Under the pieces are notes generated by a model, which did no database searches, had not been told where the DNA came from, and saw only the letters and a program-made list of their open reading frames with translations. Position numbers and translations under genes: made by a program. From Nocardia nova (lineage in GTDB: Bacteria; Actinomycetota; Actinomycetes; Mycobacteriales; Mycobacteriaceae), in contig NZ_PSZE01000001.1 of the NCBI RefSeq assembly GCF_002933465.1, forward strand, positions 434,001 through 498,000: a DNA stretch of 64,000 nucleotides, in the 5' to 3' direction. Shown in pieces: positions 58,054 through 64,000 of the stretch (its first letter is position 1; the number at the start of each line of letters is the position of its first letter).

Positions 58054-59759
58054 GTCAATTCCCCGATCCGGTCCAGAATCTCATCCCGCAGGCGCGCGAC
58101 CTCGATGGTGTCGTCCGGGCCGGTTGTTTCGCGAGCTCGCACCAAAGTTCCGAAATCCAACTCCTCGACGCGCTCCGGTGCGACACCGCGCGCGACGGCC
58201 TGCCGGCAGCGATCGATCACCGTCAGCACGGCGTCGGCCAGCGCCACGGTCTTGGCCATCGCACAATGAGAATCGTTGGCCGACAGCGCGTTCTGCGTGA
58301 GCAGTCCCTCGCTCAGCAGGCGGCCGGCCAGCACGGTCACCCGTTGATCCGGCGGAAGCGCGTCCAGTCCGACCAATTCGGTCAGCGTCGCGATTCGATC
58401 GGCTTCCGCGAGCAGCGCGACGACCTGTCCACGGCGCTCGCCCCACGCGGAATCCCCCGCCTGTTCGTATCCGGCGCCCACGGTATCGACGTCGTAGGAA
58501 AACGATGCCTCCCAGGAGACCGCGGGATAGTGCCTGGAGTAGGCCAGTTCCCGGTCGAGACTCCATCGGCAACGGACGAATCGCTCGGTCTGCGCGGTCA
58601 CCGGCTCGGACAGGTCGCCGCCCGGCGGCGACACCGCCCCGATAATCGTCACCGAGCCGGACCTTTCGCCCAGAGTTCGCACCGCACCCGCTCGCTCGTA
58701 GAAGGCGGCCAAGGCCGACCCCAGGTCGGCCGGGTAGCCCTCTTCCGCCGGCAACGCTCCCAGCCGAGAAGCGAACTCGCGCAGAGCCTCCGCCCACCGC
58801 GAGGTCGAATCCGCGACGACCACGGCGTGGTAGCCCATGTCCCGGAAGTACTCGGCCACCGTGACCCCGGTATAGACACTGGCCTCTCGTGCCATCATCG
58901 GCATATTGGAGGTGTTGGCGATGATGACGGTGCGCTCGATCAGCTTTCCGCCACTGCGCGGGTCGCCGAGAGTGACCAACTCGTCGATGATGTCGGCCAG
59001 CTCGTTTCCCCGCTCACCGCAACCCACATAGACGATCACATCGGCATCGCACCACTTGGCGATCTGCTGCAGCAGCATTGTCTTACCAGTTCCGAAACCT
59101 CCTGGCACACCGACTGTTCCGCCCTTGAGAACCGGAAACAACAGATCGACGACGCGCTGACCGGTGAGCAGCGGCTCCGCACCGTTCGCCGTCCCACTGT
59201 GGGGGCGCGCGAGCCGAACCGGCCACCGCTGAGCGATCCGCACCGGCCGGCCGCCGACTCGTGCCACCGACTCATCGGTCGGGTAATCCCCCTCTGCCAC
59301 AATCATTTCCACGTCACCGCTCACTCCCGGAGGGACGAGCACGCGATACTCCACCGGTCCGCTGTCGGTCAATACACCGAGCACGGTCCCCTGACCTGCC
59401 GCGGCGCCGATCTCGACGGCTGGACGAAAACGGTATCGCCGCGTCGCAGGCTGATCGGCGCCTCTCGGCGCAAGCCAGGTCGGCGCATCCGCCAACGGCC
59501 GCAACAGCCCGTCGAAGATGCCGCCGAGCAGCTGTGGTGCCAGCGAGACCGACAGTGGTGCGTACAACGGGGCAACGATCGCGCCAGGTCTCAAACCGCC
59601 CGTATATTCGAATGCCTGGACCGTCACTCGCTCTTCGTCGATGTGAACGATTTCCGCCGGCAGCGCATCGTCGCCCAGGGCCACCAGGTGGCTCATCGCC
59701 ATCCCGGGAAAACCGCTCACCTCCACCAGCGGTCCGGATACGCGCAGCACGACGCTCAT
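58050..59759 (-). CDS. atpA: V/A-type ATPase subunit A (catalytic)
   Basis: The catalytic subunit, 569 residues, starting at the ATG at 59759 that overlaps the E stop. A much longer frame upstream is rejected because it shadows E. Walker A is GGFGTGKTMLLQQ, followed by VYVGCGERGNELADI, the SNMPMMAREASVYTG block and the Walker-B-like ADSTSRWAEALRE. The non-homologous bulge domain typical of A (residues about 110-190) is present. Together this leaves no doubt that it is V/A type and not F type. Confidence 0.97.
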   Translation of the reverse strand: MSVVLRVSGPLVEVSGFPGMAMSHLVALGDDALPAEIVHIDEERVTVQAFEYTGGLRPGAIVAPLYAPLSVSLAPQLLGGIFDGLLRPLADAPTWLAPRGADQPATRRYRFRPAVEIGAAAGQGTVLGVLTDSGPVEYRVLVPPGVSGDVEMIVAEGDYPTDESVARVGGRPVRIAQRWPVRLARPHSGTANGAEPLLTGQRVVDLLFPVLKGGTVGVPGGFGTGKTMLLQQIAKWCDADVIVYVGCGERGNELADIIDELVTLGDPRSGGKLIERTVIIANTSNMPMMAREASVYTGVTVAEYFRDMGYHAVVVADSTSRWAEALREFASRLGALPAEEGYPADLGSALAAFYERAGAVRTLGERSGSVTIIGAVSPPGGDLSEPVTAQTERFVRCRWSLDRELAYSRHYPAVSWEASFSYDVDTVGAGYEQAGDSAWGERRGQVVALLAEADRIATLTELVGLDALPPDQRVTVLAGRLLSEGLLTQNALSANDSHCAMAKTVALADAVLTVIDRCRQAVARGVAPERVEELDFGTLVRARETTGPDDTIEVARLRDEILDRIGELT

Positions 59760-60283
59760 GACCAGAGCCCGGCGATATCGGTTTCGACCTGTTCGACCGC
59801 GCGTGCCGCGATTGCGCTCAGTCGCAGATCGAGCACCCGGCCCCGCGACCGTGCCACGATGCCTCCGGCCGGATCGTCCTCGACGGTGAGTTCCGGGCCG
59901 AGTACCCGACCGGCCGCCGCGCACAATGTCTCGCGCAGTGCCGCGTAGCCAGGCTCGTCCCGTAGGTCGAGCACCGCCGTGGTCGCAGCCGCACGCCAGT
60001 GGTCGTAGGCCCGGCACTGTGCGGCCAGCACCATGTTCTGTCCTCGCTCAGCGGCGCGGTGGCGTCGGCGGGCCAGCTCAGCGACTGCGCGTGCCCGTCC
60101 CGCCGCCACTGCCCCCGCGGTGATCGCCTCACATTCAGCCGCGGCCCGGGCGTGCCGGGCGTCGGCGTAGGCGCAGGCTTGACGGAGAACGTCTTCGGCG
60201 TAATCGCGTGCACGGCGGAGAATGTCGGCGCGCAACGGCGACAAGGCGGCGTCGGCAGAAACGGCGGAATCGGGCGCGTTCAT
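59756..60283 (-). CDS. V/A-type ATPase subunit E (peripheral stalk)
   Basis: The protein has 175 residues. The N-terminal 100 residues are a long Ala/Arg/Glu coiled coil (LRADILRRARDYAEDVLRQA), then a compact C-terminal domain. Low sequence conservation is normal for E subunits. The call rests on this pattern and the position between F and A. Its ATG overlaps the F stop by four bases. Confidence 0.8.
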   Translation of the reverse strand: MNAPDSAVSADAALSPLRADILRRARDYAEDVLRQACAYADARHARAAAECEAITAGAVAAGRARAVAELARRRHRAAERGQNMVLAAQCRAYDHWRAAATTAVLDLRDEPGYAALRETLCAAAGRVLGPELTVEDDPAGGIVARSRGRVLDLRLSAIAARAVEQVETDIAGLWS

Positions 60284-60498
60284 TCTGGCATCACCACCGT
60301 CAAGGGGCCGCCGTCACGCTGTTCCGCGGTGAGCGATCCGGCAGCCGCCTCGGTCAGAATCACCAACGCCGTGCGCGCGTCCAGTGCGGACCATGCACGC
60401 CGAACCGTCTCCGCGTCGGTCGCCGGCCAGATGGTGGCACCGGCCAGCGCATAGCCCTGGACCCGCCCAGGATCGCCGATGACCACGACGGTACCCAT
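60280..60498 (-). CDS. V/A-type ATPase subunit F (central stalk)
   Basis: The small Rossmann-like subunit that binds D, 72 residues. VVVIGDPGRVQGYALAGA at the N-terminus is the F signature (GD followed by GF/GYxLAG). It is shorter than the usual ~100 residues. One base separates its ATG from the K stop. Confidence 0.85.
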   Translation of the reverse strand: MGTVVVIGDPGRVQGYALAGATIWPATDAETVRRAWSALDARTALVILTEAAAGSLTAEQRDGGPLTVVMPE

Positions 60499-60499
60499 G

Positions 60500-62269
<1,770 letters not shown>

Positions 62270-62283
<14 letters not shown>

Positions 62284-63190
62284 CGCGGGCCCCGATCCCG
62301 GCTACCCCTGCCGCTACTTCGAGCGCCGAGCGAACTCGCCACACATCGGCTATCGAAACGGCAAATGCGCCGACCGGCTTGTCGGGCCCGAACCGACTGC
62401 CGGCCAGCAGATGCGCCCCGTCCGTTTCGACGCGGATCCACCACCGGACCTCACCGCGCCACAGCTGCGACGGCGTATCCAAGCCGTCGAGAACCCATCG
62501 TGCACGGGCCGGTAGCACCGCGACCAGCGCAGGCAATTCCTCCTTGTCCACCGCGGCAGACCCCAGCAGGAGCGCGGCCGAACGCAACGCCGGGCCGGGT
62601 AGCGGCGACCGTTGCAGCACATGACGCCGGGCGACCACCAGGGCAGCCACCCCCGCCGCCCAGTCGCGTGCACCACCGGCCACCGAGCCCATTCGAGTCG
62701 CCCACGCGAGGACCGCCGAATCGGCGATGTCCGCGGGCCGGGCACTGCCGGGGTCGCCCCACACCGAACCTCGCAGTGCCTCGCGAAGCGCTGTCAGTGT
62801 CTTCGCCTCACGCAGCTGCTCCCAGGCCCAGCCGAGAGCTCCGAGTTCATATGCCGGCGTTGGTTCCCCGCCTGCGAGCGAAGAAGCCAACCCCTGGATA
62901 TTCGCGGTTTCGAACCCTCCCGCCAGCGCGCGTAGCAACCGAAAACCCGCAGATGGCTGCCACCCAGCCAGAATCCGCAGATGCCACAGGACAGCCGCGG
63001 ACACCACGTGTTCTGTCTCCGCGAGGTCGGCGCCGACGTGAATTCGGTGCCGAAACCCGTGGTCCAACAGCATCTGCTGAGCAGCGGCAAGAGATCCCGC
63101 CTCAGCCAGCCGGCGGGCCCCCGCGGCACCGAATCGCCGCTGAGCCAACCCCACGGCTCGCACGTCGCCCGCTACCCAGCCGATATTCAT
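62270..63190 (-). CDS. V/A-type ATPase subunit C (d)
   Basis: The funnel-shaped subunit joining rotor ring and central stalk, 306 residues from the ATG at 63190 (MNIGWVAGDVRAVGLAQRR). It is almost all helical with repeated Ala/Leu/Arg helices, as in the d/C family. Sequence motifs are weak; the position between the stalk gene and I, and the size, support the call. The ATG overlaps the upstream gene stop by four bases. Confidence 0.8.
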
Positions 63191-63633
63191 CGCACCGCCT
63201 CGAAGTCCCGGCCACCCCACTCGGCGATAAGAGTGCGCGCGGCCTGAACCACTCGATCCACGTAGCCGGGCAGGCGCTGTGCCACATGCTCGTCCGTCCG
63301 CCGCGCGACGAGTTCGGCGTCGTCGCCGGCGTCGACGGCGTCCGCGAGGCATCGCGACATCTCCTGCACCGCAACGGTTTCCACACTGTCGCGAGCACCG
63401 GCCACCATTCGGTCGGCCCGCAGATCACCGTCGCGGCGACGTTGCGCGGCTCGAGTATCCGCATCTCGCCGGATCCGCTGGGCCTCGTTCTCGACCGGAT
63501 CGAGAAGAACCAGAATGGGCCGCAACTCATCAGCGGCGACTCGCGCGCGATCCACCGGCACTCCTCGGGCCGCTGCGGCGCCCGGCGCTGCGGCGGCTCT
63601 GAACCGGTCGAGGAAATCGCTCCAGCGAGGCAT
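63187..63633 (-). CDS. Probable V/A-type ATPase peripheral-stalk subunit (G/H-like)
   Basis: The protein has 148 residues from the ATG at 63633 (MPRWSDFLDRFR). The first part contains Ala-rich segments, the rest highly charged helices (ENEAQRIRRDADTRAAQRRR) typical of stalk coiled coils. It is the first gene of the operon, where G/H subunits usually stand. Identity rests on context; it could be another accessory protein. Confidence 0.65.
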   Translation of the reverse strand: MPRWSDFLDRFRAAAAPGAAAARGVPVDRARVAADELRPILVLLDPVENEAQRIRRDADTRAAQRRRDGDLRADRMVAGARDSVETVAVQEMSRCLADAVDAGDDAELVARRTDEHVAQRLPGYVDRVVQAARTLIAEWGGRDFEAVR

Positions 63634-63956
63634 CTCGATGCCCTCCGTTCGCCGTCGACGTGACCTGCTGATTCTCATCCGCGGATAGCTTCTTCCCGTA
63701 GGGGCGCGGGTCGACGGAAGGCAGGGACCTTCTCCCCTTCTCCCCCGTCTGCCATCCCATGAATGCTGATTCCACACGTGGTGGCCGGGCGGAGAGGACT
63801 CGACGCGGCACGCCGCCACGCACAGTCGATGCCGGAGGCTATGACCGTGGAATCAGCCGAGCATCGGTCGGTCACTCAGACAAGTGGGAATTCGTTGTGA
63901 CTTCGGCCCTCGGGGTCCGAATTACGAGAGCCGGAAACCGGCTCTACCAGGAAGTG
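63634..63956. other. Gap between V-ATPase operon and tRNA, no gene seen
   Basis: A 323-base stretch with the operon promoter (not resolved) and the tRNA terminator. No coding region is supported. The sequence 63771-63785 contains a CACGTG core within a short palindrome that may bind a regulator. Confidence 0.4.
63927..63945 (-). terminator. tRNA terminator hairpin
   Basis: A perfect 8-bp stem AGAGCCGG-AAA-CCGGCTCT, 12 bases past the tRNA 3' end on the minus strand. Confidence 0.75.
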
Positions 63957-64000
63957 TGGAGCCGCCTGGGGGAATCGAACCCCCGACCTTTTCAGTGCCG
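63957..64000 (-). tRNA. tRNA 3' part, cut by window edge
   Basis: The minus strand carries an encoded CCA (63959-63957), discriminator base U73, a 7-base acceptor strand AGGCGGC and a perfect T arm GGGGG-TTCGATT-CCCCC, then AGGTC of the variable loop. The remainder of the gene lies outside. U73 is typical of Thr, Gly or Cys tRNAs. The AGGTC variable loop fits Thr best, but the anticodon is not fully visible and the isotype stays open. Confidence 0.9.

Noticed and set aside
56623..59759. A and B genes considered as F-type ATP synthase alpha/beta
   Set aside because: The A subunit has the extra bulge domain and GGFGTGKT P-loop, B lacks a Walker A, and V-type D, E, F, C and I genes follow. No F-type delta, gamma or epsilon genes are present.
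63957..64000. GAA in the visible tRNA part read as a Phe anticodon
   Set aside because: Only four bases would separate it from the T stem, whereas about nine to ten are required. The triplet lies in the anticodon stem or variable region.

Overview
The window is GC-rich actinobacterial chromosome from a mycolic-acid-type lineage, most like a Nocardia or a close relative. Evidence for this: CarD, Lsr2, MhuD, NmtR and ClpC1 all read almost residue for residue like their mycobacterial counterparts. The gene order radA-lpqE-carD-ispD-ispF-cysS-rlmB, ftsH-folE-folP-folB-folK-DUF3180-DUF6779-DUF2520-panC-panD-coaX and hpt-tilS-zincin-dacB-ppa is the order known from mycobacteria. A mycolic-acid-type cyclopropane synthase homologue is also present. 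The assignment to genus is inference.

Layout. 1-6.8 kb: DNA repair (radA, cut by the window edge), a lipoprotein, the RNA polymerase regulator carD, two isoprenoid genes, cysteinyl-tRNA synthetase and an rRNA methyltransferase. 6.9-11.9 kb: fatty-acid type enzymes, a hydrolase, the haem-degrading mhuD, osmC and a PhyH-type dioxygenase. 11.9-18.4 kb: clpC1, a wrecked lipase gene, an FHA/HTH protein, lsr2 and lysS. 18.4-19.7 kb: a cysteine dioxygenase-rhodanese operon behind what looks like a cysteine-responsive leader (a tiny leaderless ORF with two adjacent Cys codons followed by mutually exclusive hairpins). 19.7-29.8 kb: the pantothenate/folate/ftsH block on the minus strand. 30-39.4 kb: hypothetical proteins, a PucR-type regulator, an aldehyde dehydrogenase with a histone-H1-like tail, a short-chain dehydrogenase, an amidase and a LysR regulator. 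39.8-44.9 kb: hpt, tilS, a zincin, dacB and ppa.

44.9-55.5 kb is more variable: an enoyl-CoA hydratase-like gene, a flavin reductase, a class V aminotransferase under an apparent SAM-IV riboswitch, a TetR/short-chain dehydrogenase pair with a clear operator, an L,D-transpeptidase, a divergent nmtR-ctpJ metal-efflux pair and a CMAS-family methyltransferase. Gene scars lie between (glyoxalase-like, P-type ATPase, ABC permease and lipase remnants).

55.9-63.6 kb holds a compact, translationally coupled nine-gene V/A-type ATPase operon (G-like, C/d, I/a, K/c, F, E, A, B, D), unusual for a lineage whose standard rotary enzyme is the F-type ATP synthase. The window ends in the 3' part of a minus-strand tRNA gene with its own terminator.

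The strongest regulatory findings are the Cys leader at 19541-19682 and the SAM-IV element at 46500-46620. Both point to sulfur-amino-acid control of nearby sulfur-related enzymes.
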